From Rufibacter tibetensis (lineage in GTDB: Bacteria > Bacteroidota > Bacteroidia > Cytophagales > Hymenobacteraceae): DNA of 64,000 bases. The notes beneath the pieces are model-generated. The model had not been told where the DNA came from. It did not search any database and saw only the letters and a list, made by a program, of their open reading frames with translations. The stretch spans positions 1,271,001-1,335,000 of the forward strand of contig NZ_CP012643.1 in assembly GCF_001310085.1 (NCBI RefSeq), given 5' to 3'. The translations under genes and the position numbers were made by a program. Of the stretch, positions 26,789-35,375 are shown one piece after another (the stretch's first letter is position 1; each line of letters opens with the position of its first letter).

Positions 26789-27211
26789 TTATCTACGCCG
26801 AACTCGCATTTTTTTCCAGTACACTGTATTAGACGTTTTTACTTCTACCAGGTAAGTACCGGTTCCTAACTTACCAATGTTGATAGGAGCCGCCAAGGTG
26901 TGGTCTCCGGCCGGGATAGGCTTGGTGAACAGCACTTTTCCGGCGTAGTTGGTGAGCTCCAGAACGCCAGCTTCAGGCAAGTCCTGCTGGAAGGAAAGCA
27001 GAAACACGTCGCCTTTTTTGTCTTGTGGAAAAAGGTCAATGCCCGATAAGGTTTCGCGGCGAACGGGAGCGTCCTTTCCGGGAGCTGCCATAGCCAGAGC
27101 GGTTCCTTTGGGCAGGGTTTTAGGTTTATTCTGTGCTTGCGCAGGGACAGCAGCAAATGCTAACATCCCCGCCAATAACAAGGCACCAACTGCGTTCAAT
27201 TTCATTTCCAT
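26789..27211 (-). CDS. Small secreted protein resembling a lone sorting-domain fold
   Basis: A 140-residue exported protein with signal peptide (AVGALLLAGMLAFAAVPAQA). After a Pro/Lys-rich linker, the last roughly 80 residues read like a beta-sandwich of the T9SS C-terminal type: LSGIDLFPQDKKGDVFLLSF, LELTNYAGKVLFTKPI, GTYLVEVKTSNTVYWKKM and a basic end RVRRR. T9SS domains normally follow a large cargo, and here there is none. It might be a stand-alone surface protein or a relic of a larger one. No function is assigned. Confidence 0.7.
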   Translation of the reverse strand: MEMKLNAVGALLLAGMLAFAAVPAQAQNKPKTLPKGTALAMAAPGKDAPVRRETLSGIDLFPQDKKGDVFLLSFQQDLPEAGVLELTNYAGKVLFTKPIPAGDHTLAAPINIGKLGTGTYLVEVKTSNTVYWKKMRVRRR

Positions 27212-27303
27212 ACGGGATATATAAAGGAGTTAAGAGAAGTCCGCTGCTGCGGTAAAAGTTCCAATACATATACCGTTCCAATTTTTAGGCACCCCAGAAG
27301 ATT

Positions 27304-28029
27304 CTATTCAAGCAGCTTCTTTTTGGCCTCGGGCAACGCCATTTGGGCCCATCGTTGGTGCATTAAACCGCTATAGTGCAACCCATCTGGAGCCAGGTAC
27401 GCAGGTGTTTCCCGCACCAACAAAGAAATGTCGTACACGTCTATTACCGTAATACCGGCTGTTGTTGCTTCGGCTTTGATCACCTCATTGAATCTCTTTA
27501 TCTGGGCACTGGTAGATGCTCGGTCCCTGCTAGAACCAAACGGCGTAGCTCCCCAATCTGGTATGGTCAGCACCAACACATTCTTCGGGTCTTTCAGCGC
27601 CAGGGCAGTGCTTAACGTCAGCAACTCCCTGAACTGCGTCCTGAACTCCTCCAGACTACGCCCCTGGTACTGGTTGTTTACCCCAATCATAAGTGACACC
27701 AACCCATAGCCTCCGTCAAACTTCTCGGTTTTTACGCGCTGGAGAAGATCAGCGGTGGTCCAGCCGGTTTGGGCAATGATTCGGGGCTCACCTACCTTCA
27801 CTCCTTCACCAGATAAAGAATTGGCTAAATACACCGGCCACCGCTCTGTGGCTGCAACCCCTTGCCCAATAGTGTAGGAATCGCCTAAGGCCAGGTAAGA
27901 ACCCGAGGCACTTGGCGTGGTAGGTATATTAGGAGTGGGGGTAACTTCTTCCTCAGTCTCTGAAGAACTACAGGCTGCCAGGAAAAAGAGGCTGTAAACG
28001 AAAACAAGTATTTTAGGGAATAGACGCAT
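27304..28029 (-). CDS. SGNH/GDSL-family hydrolase lipoprotein
   Basis: A 241-residue lipoprotein esterase of the SGNH fold. The lipobox FLAAC gives Cys20, followed by a Thr/Pro-rich linker. The catalytic serine is Ser51 in ALGDSYTIGQG. The oxyanion Gly and Asn lie in MIGVNNQYQG, and the Asp-His pair is in APDGLHYSG near the end. Substrates could be acylated sugars or lipids in the envelope and cannot be told from sequence. It is a single gene reading leftward, with the acyltransferase 180 bp upstream behind its own terminator. Confidence 0.9.
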   Translation of the reverse strand: MRLFPKILVFVYSLFFLAACSSSETEEEVTPTPNIPTTPSASGSYLALGDSYTIGQGVAATERWPVYLANSLSGEGVKVGEPRIIAQTGWTTADLLQRVKTEKFDGGYGLVSLMIGVNNQYQGRSLEEFRTQFRELLTLSTALALKDPKNVLVLTIPDWGATPFGSSRDRASTSAQIKRFNEVIKAEATTAGITVIDVYDISLLVRETPAYLAPDGLHYSGLMHQRWAQMALPEAKKKLLE

Positions 28030-28138
28030 TTTTCTAATTCAAGCTAAAAGCAGAACTTCCTGCCCTTTTCCTATTTACGCAACAGGGCCTCTGGGCGGAT
28101 TGTTCATGCAGCTTTCGGCTTACCGATAAAAAGGGAAA

Positions 28139-28179
28139 AGCCCCCTCTTAAACTCTACAATCATTGAATGTTTAGAGTT
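28139..28179 (-). terminator. Terminator of the acyltransferase gene
   Basis: GCCCCCTCTTAAACTCTA pairs with the stretch ending at about 28180 with two mismatches. On the minus strand the stem is followed by TTTTCCCTTTTT. It sits just past the stop of the gene at 28212. Confidence 0.7.
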
Positions 28180-28211
28180 TGAGAGGAGGCACTAACAAAG
28201 GGGGCGCTTGA

Positions 28212-29597
28212 TTATGCTTGCTTCGTTTCTGCCGTGTTCTCTGGAAAAGAGGCTAAAAACTCTTCACGGGCTTGCTCTAATGCTGCCATTAGGCGGTTTC
28301 GTTGCTCTAACAGGCTGTGAAGCACAGTAGTGCGTTTGGAGAAAAGGGAAAAGAAGATCCAGTTACGGCGGGCTTCCTGAATGCGGTGCCAGTAATGCAA
28401 CACAAAGAATCCGGTAATAGGCAAGGCCACCAGGTATCCTACCAGCGCCCAACCCGATATCCCAAACCAGGCATGCACCGCCCACCCAATTAGCGCATAA
28501 AAGATGGGGAACGTGAACATGCCAATGGTCATCATGATGGGCGCGTAAAACTCAATGTCTTTGGTGAGGCTGCGTGCAATCTTGGCCGGCAACAGGTACG
28601 GCAGGTAATTGTGGATCACGCCAAAGAGGTAGAAGGGGAAACCCAGCACCAGATAAAGAATGGTTTTCACCGTACCCCAAGCCACTTCGCGGCGGTTAGG
28701 AATTCGTTTAAAAGCATCGGGTACCAGGCCTACACTTTCCAAGTGCTGCAGGTAATCCTGTAGCTCGGTACGCAGGTAGTGCATGCGCTCTGGTTGGCGG
28801 GCCTCAAAGTACTTGATGCTTTGCAGAATGCCTTTGGTGATCAGGAACCGCTCCTCTGATTCAGACTCTGAAAGGTCCAGTTCTTTCACCAGCTTACTTT
28901 GATACACGGCTTCCACCTGGCGGGCCAAGGCGTCCTCTTCATCGGTCTCAGTGTGGATGACCAGATCTTCCAACCGCTCTTTTATATGATCGGTGAGGAT
29001 GTGAGCTGCCTTGAAAGGATCTTCGGCGTATGCCGCTTCAAATTTTTTCACATGGATGGGTTCGCCCACGTTCACAAACACATCGCTCCGGAACCGTGAC
29101 GGGTCTGAATAATTTACGCCTACCGGCACAATGCGTAGCCCCAAGTTGAAGTTGTGCTGAGCCTCGGCACCCAGGCTGATGCGGGCAGTCCCGGTTTTAA
29201 GCGGACGGATGCGGCGCTGCATGAAACTGTTCCCTTCGGGGAAGACCATGAGCGTGCCGCCTTTGCCCAAAAACTCGTAGCACTTCGCAAACGTGGCGTC
29301 ATTCTGGGCAGTGCCTCCCTCGCCCACGTCTTCGCGACGGTACACCGGGATCATGAACAACCGATGGAAAAGCCAGCCCTGGATACCGGGTTTGAAGAAA
29401 CTGCTTTTCGCTAAGAAGTAGACGTTCTGCTTCATGAGTGAGGCTGTCACCACGGGATCCATGAGCGTGTTAGGATGGTTTGACACCACAATCAGTGGAC
29501 CTTCAGAAAACAGCAGATGCTTGTTATTCACCGTGAACCGGCGGAAGAACACGCGCAACGCAATCTGAAAAAGAGTCTTAAGCAGAAAATACAACAT
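28212..29597 (-). CDS. Glycerophospholipid acyltransferase (PlsC-like), large form
   Basis: A membrane 1-acylglycerol-3-phosphate O-acyltransferase-type enzyme of 461 residues, about twice the size of classical PlsC. The catalytic motif is SNHPNTLMDPV, with five residues between His and Asp, a form I recall from related Bacteroidota proteins. The second conserved block is VFPEGNSF. The N-terminal acyltransferase domain covers about 1-240. The C-terminal half has a linker and four hydrophobic segments (FPFYLFGVIHNYLPYLLP; TIGMFTFPIFYALIGWAV; GWALVGYLVALPITGFFVL). A role in phospholipid remodelling is likely. The exact acyl acceptor is unknown. Confidence 0.88.
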   Translation of the reverse strand: MLYFLLKTLFQIALRVFFRRFTVNNKHLLFSEGPLIVVSNHPNTLMDPVVTASLMKQNVYFLAKSSFFKPGIQGWLFHRLFMIPVYRREDVGEGGTAQNDATFAKCYEFLGKGGTLMVFPEGNSFMQRRIRPLKTGTARISLGAEAQHNFNLGLRIVPVGVNYSDPSRFRSDVFVNVGEPIHVKKFEAAYAEDPFKAAHILTDHIKERLEDLVIHTETDEEDALARQVEAVYQSKLVKELDLSESESEERFLITKGILQSIKYFEARQPERMHYLRTELQDYLQHLESVGLVPDAFKRIPNRREVAWGTVKTILYLVLGFPFYLFGVIHNYLPYLLPAKIARSLTKDIEFYAPIMMTIGMFTFPIFYALIGWAVHAWFGISGWALVGYLVALPITGFFVLHYWHRIQEARRNWIFFSLFSKRTTVLHSLLEQRNRLMAALEQAREEFLASFPENTAETKQA

Positions 29598-29627
29598 AGA
29601 GGAGCACCATTAGGCAAGGAAGCTACG

Positions 29628-29666
29628 CATTTTCAAGGCGATTTCAGAAAAACTATCCTAAAATAG
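29628..29666. repeat. Degenerate copy of the dispersed palindrome
   Basis: TTTTCAAGGC, TTTCAGAAAAA and ATCCTAAAAT keep the layout of the repeat with weak base pairing. It lies upstream of the acyltransferase. Confidence 0.35.
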
Positions 29667-29736
29667 CAAACAGCCTGATTTGTATACGATTCCAACAACA
29701 CTCATACGTATGTTTCAAGGAAACAATGGCAGTTTT

Positions 29737-30468
29737 TCAAGCGGGCAACAAATCACAAAACCAGAAGCCCGTGTCATAAGAAGCAGGAGTTGCGGCAAAG
29801 CAATCCTCTTCTGAACCCTGAGAAGCGGGTGTGTAACTTCTGAACACCACCTCCCCTGTTTGCACCGGCACCGGATGCTTGAAATTGGGTCCGTCGTAGA
29901 CAAAGGAATGGTACTCCCCGTTCTCGCCGCAAGGGTCTACGTGGGCCGGCAAGTCGTTGATGAAGGATTCATTCAGCTCACGACCCGCAAAGGAGGCATC
30001 CAGGTGCTTTCCGTTGACGCAGACTACTTTGGCTTTGAAACCGGCTCTCCAGAACTCCTCCAGCAAAGCGGTAGGCTCTTCCCCCCACAAGGGAAAATGG
30101 GCTTGTATTTCTACAGAGGCTAACTGCTCTTCACGGTACTTCCGCAAATCTTCCAGGTAGATGTCTCCGAAGATGCCGTGTGTTACTCCAGAAGTTTTGA
30201 ACTCGGTCCAGGCTTGGGTCATCAAGTCATTGTACACGGGAAGGCTGGCACCTTCTGGCAAGTAGATAGGCTTCCACGGCAATCCTACCGCTTGGGCCTG
30301 GGCCTGCATCAGTTCTTCGCGCACGCCGTGCATGGTGACCCGCTGGTGGGTTTGGCTTAATGTGGTAAACAGGGCATGGAGCGGGAAATGTTGCTGTTGC
30401 TGCACGCGGTGCAAAGCCAGGGCTGAGTCTTTGCCGCCGCTCCAATTAAAAATGGCGAGAGGTTTCAT
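29737..30468 (-). CDS. Dph6-like ATP-pyrophosphatase (diphthine--ammonia ligase family)
   Basis: A 243-residue PP-loop ATPase with the signature FNWSGGKDSALALHRV at the N-terminus. Further family motifs are ITEG-like HGVREELMQAQAQAVGLPW, GIFGDIYLEDLRKYREEQ, and a C-terminal VDPCGENGEYHSFVYDGP. In archaea and eukaryotes Dph6 amidates diphthine on EF2. Bacteria lack diphthamide, so the real substrate is unknown. The Met at 30468 begins the conserved MKPLAIFNWSGG; a Met six codons upstream is less likely. Confidence 0.88.
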   Translation of the reverse strand: MKPLAIFNWSGGKDSALALHRVQQQQHFPLHALFTTLSQTHQRVTMHGVREELMQAQAQAVGLPWKPIYLPEGASLPVYNDLMTQAWTEFKTSGVTHGIFGDIYLEDLRKYREEQLASVEIQAHFPLWGEEPTALLEEFWRAGFKAKVVCVNGKHLDASFAGRELNESFINDLPAHVDPCGENGEYHSFVYDGPNFKHPVPVQTGEVVFRSYTPASQGSEEDCFAATPASYDTGFWFCDLLPA

Positions 30469-30669
30469 ACCCGAAAGGTACAGCATCTGGAGAGGAGCCT
30501 TAGCGGCTTTGCCTATCTTTTTGCAAAAACGTAGGTTTTAGAAAAAGAGAATAAGAGAAGTAGTGGCCAATACTAGATAATCCCTTTTTTTCCTTTTCTT
30601 TAAATAGGATTAGGAAACGCCTTAATAGAAGAATTATTTTAAAGAGGTACCAACCTTCATAGAAATAAT

Positions 30670-30677
30670 TAAATTTG
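30670..30677 (+). promoter_or_regulatory. Candidate -7 element of the ROK gene
   Basis: TAAATTTG matches TAnnTTTG and lies 58 bp upstream of the chosen ATG. No TTTG -33 box is at good spacing. Confidence 0.4.
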
Positions 30678-30734
30678 TATAGAAAGCAGAGAAGACGTAA
30701 AACAACTTCTTGCTACACCAAACACTTACCTAAG

Positions 30735-31958
30735 ATGACAAAGGCTTTCTTTGAGGAAATAAACAGTGATTTTCCAACTGGGGTCGCAATTAAAAATGTG
30801 AACCTCAAAAAGAAAGTAATTTCTTATTTCGCCAAAACGGGTAATGCCACCATTGCCGAACTAGGGAAAGAACTACACCTCAGCGTTCCTAAAATTACCA
30901 GCCTTTTAAACATTCTCATTCAGGATGGCCTGGTGCAAGACCACGGAAAGGTAGACTCTACCGGCGGAAGAAAGCCCAACGTCTACGGCCTGGCCCCAGA
31001 TTCTGCCTTTTTTCTGGGAATTGACGTTAAAACGCACCACATCAACATTGGCCTTACTGACTTCCAGAAAAACCTGATCAGCAGCTTTGAGCGGTACCCG
31101 TACAAGCTCTCCAACGACAAGGAGTCCCTGGATGAGCTTTGCCATGTGATCAATACCTTCATCGCCGACCTGCCTATTCCAAAAGAGAAGATTCTGGGTA
31201 TTGGCATTAACCTGGCCGGCCGGATCAACTACGCCAAAGGCTACAACTATAACCTCTTCGACTTCCACGAAGACCCGTTGAGCAAGGTGATAGAAAAGGA
31301 AATAGGCATCAAGGTGTTTTTGGAGAATGATTCCCGCGCCATGGCCTACGGCGAGTATTGCTCTGGCGTGGTAGACAACGAGAAAGATGTCCTGTTCCTG
31401 AACCTTGACTACGGCATTGGCATGGGCATGATCATCAACAACCAGCTATTCTACGGCAAGTCCGGCTATTCTGGTGAGTTCGGGCACATCCCTATGTTCC
31501 AGAACGAGAAGATGTGCAAGTGCGGCAAAAAAGGCTGCCTGGAGACTGAAGCTGCGGGTTGGGCCTTGGTGGAAATGTTCAAAGAGCAAATGCTGGCCGG
31601 CGCCTCTACCTCGGTAAACGTGTCACCCGAAGAGGTGAACCTGGACCACATCATCCAGGCCGCCCACAATGATGATGTACTAGCCATTGAACTCATTGCC
31701 AACATAGGCGAGAAAATAGGCCGCGGCGTTGCCCTGCTCATCAACATCTTCAACCCAGAACTGGTGGTGCTGGGCGGCAGCCTTTCCTCTACCGAAGATT
31801 ATATCCTGCTCCCTATCAAGAGCGCCATCAAGAAATACTCATTGAGCCTGGTGAACAATGATACCCAACTGAAGATCTCCAAACTTGGCGACCAGGCCGG
31901 TATTATTGGAGCCTGCCTGTTGGTACGCCATCGTTACCTGGCACTGGAACATAACTAA
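30735..31958 (+). CDS. ROK-family transcriptional regulator (NagC/Mlc type)
   Basis: A 407-residue sugar-responsive regulator. An N-terminal winged HTH (ATIAELGKELHLSVPKITSLL, residues about 35-60) is followed by a ROK sugar-kinase-like domain: GIDVKTHHINIGL phosphate loop, LENDSRAMAYGEY, GYSGEFGHIPM, the zinc motif CKCGKKGC at 261-268 and ELVVLGGSLS. The frame opens earlier at 30675, but the ATG at 30735 (MTKAFFEEINSDFP) precedes the conserved region. No sugar genes are adjacent, so the regulon is unknown. It could regulate at a distance, but its link to the pectinase operators is speculative since those look LacI-like. Confidence 0.92.
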   Translation: MTKAFFEEINSDFPTGVAIKNVNLKKKVISYFAKTGNATIAELGKELHLSVPKITSLLNILIQDGLVQDHGKVDSTGGRKPNVYGLAPDSAFFLGIDVKTHHINIGLTDFQKNLISSFERYPYKLSNDKESLDELCHVINTFIADLPIPKEKILGIGINLAGRINYAKGYNYNLFDFHEDPLSKVIEKEIGIKVFLENDSRAMAYGEYCSGVVDNEKDVLFLNLDYGIGMGMIINNQLFYGKSGYSGEFGHIPMFQNEKMCKCGKKGCLETEAAGWALVEMFKEQMLAGASTSVNVSPEEVNLDHIIQAAHNDDVLAIELIANIGEKIGRGVALLINIFNPELVVLGGSLSSTEDYILLPIKSAIKKYSLSLVNNDTQLKISKLGDQAGIIGACLLVRHRYLALEHN

Positions 31959-31963
31959 TAGGC

Positions 31964-32047
31964 CGCTGGCGCGAGCGTCCAGCTCGTGTCCACACGCAAT
32001 GTTGATTAGGAATACGTGCAGACACGAGCTGGAAGCTCGCGCCAGCG
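31964..32047. repeat. REP-like inverted repeat, compact copy
   Basis: Two 33-bp arms (31964-31996 and 32015-32047) match at 30 of 33 positions and share CGCTGGCGCGAGC, CAGCTCGTGTC outer and inner blocks. The 18-bp centre is unpaired. A related element with perfect 41-bp arms lies at 60328-60604, so this is a dispersed family. Confidence 0.85.
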
Positions 32048-32078
32048 ATTGCAAAGCCTATTCTTCCATTAGAATTAC

Positions 32079-32130
32079 AAATCCCCGTTTCAAGCCTGTT
32101 TTTTTGAAATCAGACCTGAAACGGGGATTT
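32079..32130. terminator. Hairpin with embedded dispersed palindrome
   Basis: AAATCCCCGTTTCA (32079-32092) pairs with TGAAACGGGGATTT (32117-32130), followed by AATTTTT. The loop contains a copy of the dispersed palindrome (GCCTGTTTTTTTGAAATCAG, 32087-32122). It serves the ROK gene and the convergent DUF4112 gene. Confidence 0.8.
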
Positions 32131-32158
32131 AATTTTTATAGAGCTCTTCTCTAAACGG

Positions 32159-32650
32159 TTACCACGCTGAGGAAGCCCATAACCAAAGGTATTCGGCTAC
32201 TTTCCAGAGGCCGTAGAGTAGCAGCCCGAAAAGAATCAGGAACGCGATGAGCACTCCAATGATAAAGCCGGTGCCTTTGCCCTGGTATTTGCCTTCCTGG
32301 TAGTGTTTGCGTAATAATTCCACGTTCCGCTGGTTGGCCTTGTACCCGAAGTCAAATAGCCAGCCTACAATAGGAATACTGCCAATGACGGCATCCAGGA
32401 AGATGTTAAACAACATTCTTACTACCAATGCCCGACTAGCTCCGTGCTTGGCCATGGTCATGACCAATACGCCAGACATAGCAAAGGAAGAGAGATCACC
32501 TACCACGGGCAGTAAGCCCATAATTGGGTCCAGCCCGAAGCGGAACTTGGTGCCCGGTAGCTGGAACTGGTTATCTAACAAGCGGGAGATAGACTCTACC
32601 CACTTCAGGCGTTCATCTATAGGGGAAACAGGTGGAGTTGTTTGGTTCAT
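32159..32650 (-). CDS. DUF4112 membrane protein
   Basis: A 163-residue integral membrane protein of the DUF4112 family. The hallmark FRFGLDPIMGLLPVVGD is near the start of the domain, followed by hydrophobic segments (FAMSGVLVMTMAKHG; IFLDAVIGSIPIVGWLFDFG) and a C-terminal helix (GFIIGVLIAFLILFGLLLYG). The biochemical role is unknown. The start at 32650 (MNQTTPPVSPIDERL) is preferred. An upstream Met at 32692 would add 14 residues. It lies downstream of pruA behind a terminator, so it is probably transcribed separately. Confidence 0.88.
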   Translation of the reverse strand: MNQTTPPVSPIDERLKWVESISRLLDNQFQLPGTKFRFGLDPIMGLLPVVGDLSSFAMSGVLVMTMAKHGASRALVVRMLFNIFLDAVIGSIPIVGWLFDFGYKANQRNVELLRKHYQEGKYQGKGTGFIIGVLIAFLILFGLLLYGLWKVAEYLWLWASSAW

Positions 32651-32731
32651 GGCTGCTGGTATTTCTCCTTCATACGCAGAAACCGCCTTCAAGATTAATT
32701 TACGTCCGGCGGTGGCAGAGCCCGTTACACA

Positions 32732-32768
32732 AAACGGCCCTAAAGCAGATGCTGCTTTAGGGCCGTTT
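32732..32768. terminator. Terminator of pruA
   Basis: A perfect 17-bp stem (32732-32748 with 32752-32768), loop ATG, has an AAACGGCCCTAAAGCAG arm. On the minus strand it is followed by a short T run. It lies 22 bp past pruA. Confidence 0.85.
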
Positions 32769-32789
32769 CAGGAATATCAAACTAAAAGC

Positions 32790-34418
32790 TTATTGCTGCA
32801 GGAACGGGTAACGGTAATCTACCGGAGGCACAAACGTTTCTTTGATGGTACGGGCGCTGGACCAACGCAACAGGTTCAGCATAGAACCGGCTTTGTCATT
32901 GGTTCCCGATGAACGTGAACCACCAAACGGCTGCTGCCCAACCACGGCTCCGGTAGGCTTGTCGTTGATGTAGAAGTTACCGGCGGCGTGGCTCAATTTC
33001 TTGGTGGCCAACTCCACTGCGTAACGGTCGTTGGCGAAGATGGCGCCGGTTAAGCCGTATGGCGAAGTTTCATCTACAATCTGCAAGGTCTCCTCAAACT
33101 TGTCAGCGTCATACACGTGCAGCGTCAACACCGGCCCGAAGAGTTCTTCGCACATGGTTACGTACTGCGGGTCTTGCGCCACAATGATGGTTGGCTCAAT
33201 GAAATAGCCCTTGCTCTTGTCATGGGTGCCTCCGGCGATGATCTCCACGGAGTCGTCTTTCTTGGCAGCCTCAATGTAGCGGGCCAGTTTGTCAAAGGAT
33301 TTCTCGTCAATCACGGCGTTGATGAAGTTGCTGAAATCGCCGGGATCGCCCATTTTGAAGGATTTCAGGTCTTCCACTACCTGAGCTTTCACCTCATCCC
33401 AGATGTTGTTCGGGATGTAAGCGCGGGAAGCAGCAGAGCACTTCTGGCCCTGGTACTCAAAGGCGCCACGGGTGATGGCGGTGGCCACTTCTTTCGCGTT
33501 CGCGGATCTGTGCGCCACAATAAAGTCTTTCCCGCCGGTCTCGCCTACAATACGTGGGTAGTTGCGGTACGTGTTGATGTTATCAGCAATGGATTTCCAG
33601 ATGTGGTTGAAAACGCCGGTGCTGCCGGTAAAGTGAATACCCGCGAACTGACGGTGACGGAAGATCACCTCACCCGCTTCCGGGCCGTCTACATATACTA
33701 AGTTGATCACGCCAGCTGGTAAACCAGCGGCTTTAAACAACTCCATCACTACCTGAGCCGAATAAATCTGGGTGTTGGCTGGCTTCCATACTACCACGTT
33801 CCCCATCATGGCCGGAGCGGCGGGCAGGTTGGCGGCAATAGACGTGAAGTTGAACGGTGTCAAGGCGAACACGAAACCTTCGAGCGGACGGTGCTCCAGA
33901 CGGTTCCACATGCCCGGCAAAGACTCTGGCTGCATCTTGTAGATATCGGTCATGTACTTGGCGTTGAAACGGAAGAAGTCGATCATCTCACAGGCAGCGT
34001 CAATCTCGGCCTGGTACACGTTCTTAGACTGACCAATCATGGTAGCTGCGTTCATGCGGGCTCTGAAAGGTCCGGCCAAAAGGTCAGCGGCTTTCAGGAA
34101 GATGGCGGCGCGGCTTTCCCACGGCATTTGTGACCACTGCTCACGGGCGGCCAGGGCAGCGTCAATGGCCTGCTGTACGTGACTGGCGTTACCGTAGTGG
34201 TAGTGAGCCACTACGTGCTGGTGGTCATGCGGCGGCGTGAACGGCACTTTGTTATCGGTGCGCACTTCTTCGGCCCCAATGTACATGGGTATGTCTAATT
34301 GCTGCTCGCGCAGCGCATTATATACTTGTTGCAGTTCTTCTCTTTCTTTGCTGCCGGGCACGTAGCTTTTAACGGGCTCGTTTACCGGAATGGGGACATT
34401 GAAAAATCCGTTGGCCAT
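32790..34418 (-). CDS. pruA: 1-pyrroline-5-carboxylate dehydrogenase
   Basis: This aldehyde dehydrogenase oxidises glutamate semialdehyde, formed from proline, to glutamate with NAD in the cytoplasm. The 542 residues match the stand-alone P5C dehydrogenase form. Visible motifs include the NAD-binding FTGSTGVF, the catalytic Glu in VGETGGKDFIV, the catalytic Cys in GQKCSAASRAY, and EELFGPVL. The frame opens at 34457, but the ATG at 34418 starts MANGFFNVPIPVNEPV as in the family. The proline dehydrogenase partner is not in the window. Confidence 0.95.
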   Translation of the reverse strand: MANGFFNVPIPVNEPVKSYVPGSKEREELQQVYNALREQQLDIPMYIGAEEVRTDNKVPFTPPHDHQHVVAHYHYGNASHVQQAIDAALAAREQWSQMPWESRAAIFLKAADLLAGPFRARMNAATMIGQSKNVYQAEIDAACEMIDFFRFNAKYMTDIYKMQPESLPGMWNRLEHRPLEGFVFALTPFNFTSIAANLPAAPAMMGNVVVWKPANTQIYSAQVVMELFKAAGLPAGVINLVYVDGPEAGEVIFRHRQFAGIHFTGSTGVFNHIWKSIADNINTYRNYPRIVGETGGKDFIVAHRSANAKEVATAITRGAFEYQGQKCSAASRAYIPNNIWDEVKAQVVEDLKSFKMGDPGDFSNFINAVIDEKSFDKLARYIEAAKKDDSVEIIAGGTHDKSKGYFIEPTIIVAQDPQYVTMCEELFGPVLTLHVYDADKFEETLQIVDETSPYGLTGAIFANDRYAVELATKKLSHAAGNFYINDKPTGAVVGQQPFGGSRSSGTNDKAGSMLNLLRWSSARTIKETFVPPVDYRYPFLQQ

Positions 34419-34454
34419 ATTGGTATGGGTTAAAATTTCAGGTAATGGGATAAA

Positions 34455-34462
34455 CAAAGGTA
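34455..34462 (-). promoter_or_regulatory. Candidate -7 element of pruA
   Basis: On the minus strand TACCTTTG matches TAnnTTTG and lies 37 bp upstream of the chosen start, giving a leader of about 30 nt. No good TTTG -33 box was found. Confidence 0.45.
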
Positions 34463-34562
34463 GGGCTTTCGAGTAAAAAAGGCTAACGCCCGGTAGCCTG
34501 CGTTATCAAGGCGCTTTATTACCCCAACGGCTGCCCTCCTGAAAGGTTAAATCTGTTCTGCC

Positions 34563-35321
34563 ATGGCTCCTAAAGACAATTTCTCCACCCAGGCCAGCCT
34601 CTACAAGAAGTTCAGGCCCACGTACCCCGATGCCTTGTACCAGCATCTGCGCTCATTGGTTTCTACTCCTGCACTGGCGTGGGATTGCGGAACGGGCAAC
34701 GGACAGGTGGCGGTAGAACTAGCCAAACTTTTCACCCACGTACATGCCACTGACATCAGCGAAAAACAGCTCGCCCAAGCTCCACCCTCTGACCGCATCA
34801 CCTACCATCTTCTTCCGGCGGAGCGCACCACTTTTACCGATAACTCTTTTGATTTGATCACAGTAGGTCAGGCCGTGCATTGGTTTGACTTTGATACTTT
34901 CTTCGCCGAAGTAGCCCGGGTAGCCAAGCCAGATGCAGTAATAGCTATCTGGGGCTATGGTCTGCTTTCCATCTCTCCGGAGGTAGACCCGCTCATTCTT
35001 GATTTCTACACCCAAACGGTAGGACCTTACTGGGATTTTGAGCGCAGTTACATTGACGGGGCGTACACCACCATTCCGTTCCCGTTTGAAGAAGCCCCTG
35101 CTTTTACCGGTGCCATTACTACCCATTGGTCTTTATCTGAGTTGGAAGGCTACCTGAACTCATGGTCCAGCGTGCAGGCGTACATCCGGCAGAAAGAAGA
35201 AAACCCTGTGGTGCTTCTGATGCAAAAGATGAAAGAAGTATGGCCGGAGGAAAAGCAAAAAGAGGTGTGTTTCCCTATCTTCAGCCGAATAGGACGGGTT
35301 AAAAAGGGAAGCCTCCTTTAG
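34563..35321 (+). CDS. Class I SAM-dependent methyltransferase
   Basis: A 252-residue soluble methyltransferase of the Methyltransf_11 type. Motif I is LAWDCGTGNGQVAVELA (about residues 38-54), with the acidic end of beta2 at HATDIS. The post-I block ERTTFTDNSFDLITVGQAVHWF holds motif IV. A C-terminal half (SELEGYLNSWSSVQAYIRQ) resembles trans-aconitate-type and other small-molecule methyltransferases. The substrate is unknown. It is divergent from pruA and ends in a 48-bp palindromic terminator that contains a copy of the dispersed repeat. Confidence 0.9.
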   Translation: MAPKDNFSTQASLYKKFRPTYPDALYQHLRSLVSTPALAWDCGTGNGQVAVELAKLFTHVHATDISEKQLAQAPPSDRITYHLLPAERTTFTDNSFDLITVGQAVHWFDFDTFFAEVARVAKPDAVIAIWGYGLLSISPEVDPLILDFYTQTVGPYWDFERSYIDGAYTTIPFPFEEAPAFTGAITTHWSLSELEGYLNSWSSVQAYIRQKEENPVVLLMQKMKEVWPEEKQKEVCFPIFSRIGRVKKGSLL

Positions 35322-35356
35322 GCCCGTTTTCTGGAAAACAGGTCTAAAGGAGGCTT
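35309..35356. terminator. Bidirectional terminator containing the dispersed palindrome
   Basis: Outer arms AAGCCTCCTTTAG (35309 on) and its complement ending at 35356 enclose GTTTTCTGGAAAAC. The centre, 35318-35349, is one of the best copies of the dispersed repeat. The site overlaps the methyltransferase stop and serves convergent genes. Confidence 0.85.
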
Positions 35357-35375
35357 CTATATCTTGACTTATACT

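Noticed and set aside
33117-33701. 194-residue ORF antisense to pruA
   Set aside because: It is a shadow frame of a conserved gene, with composition imposed by the opposite strand.
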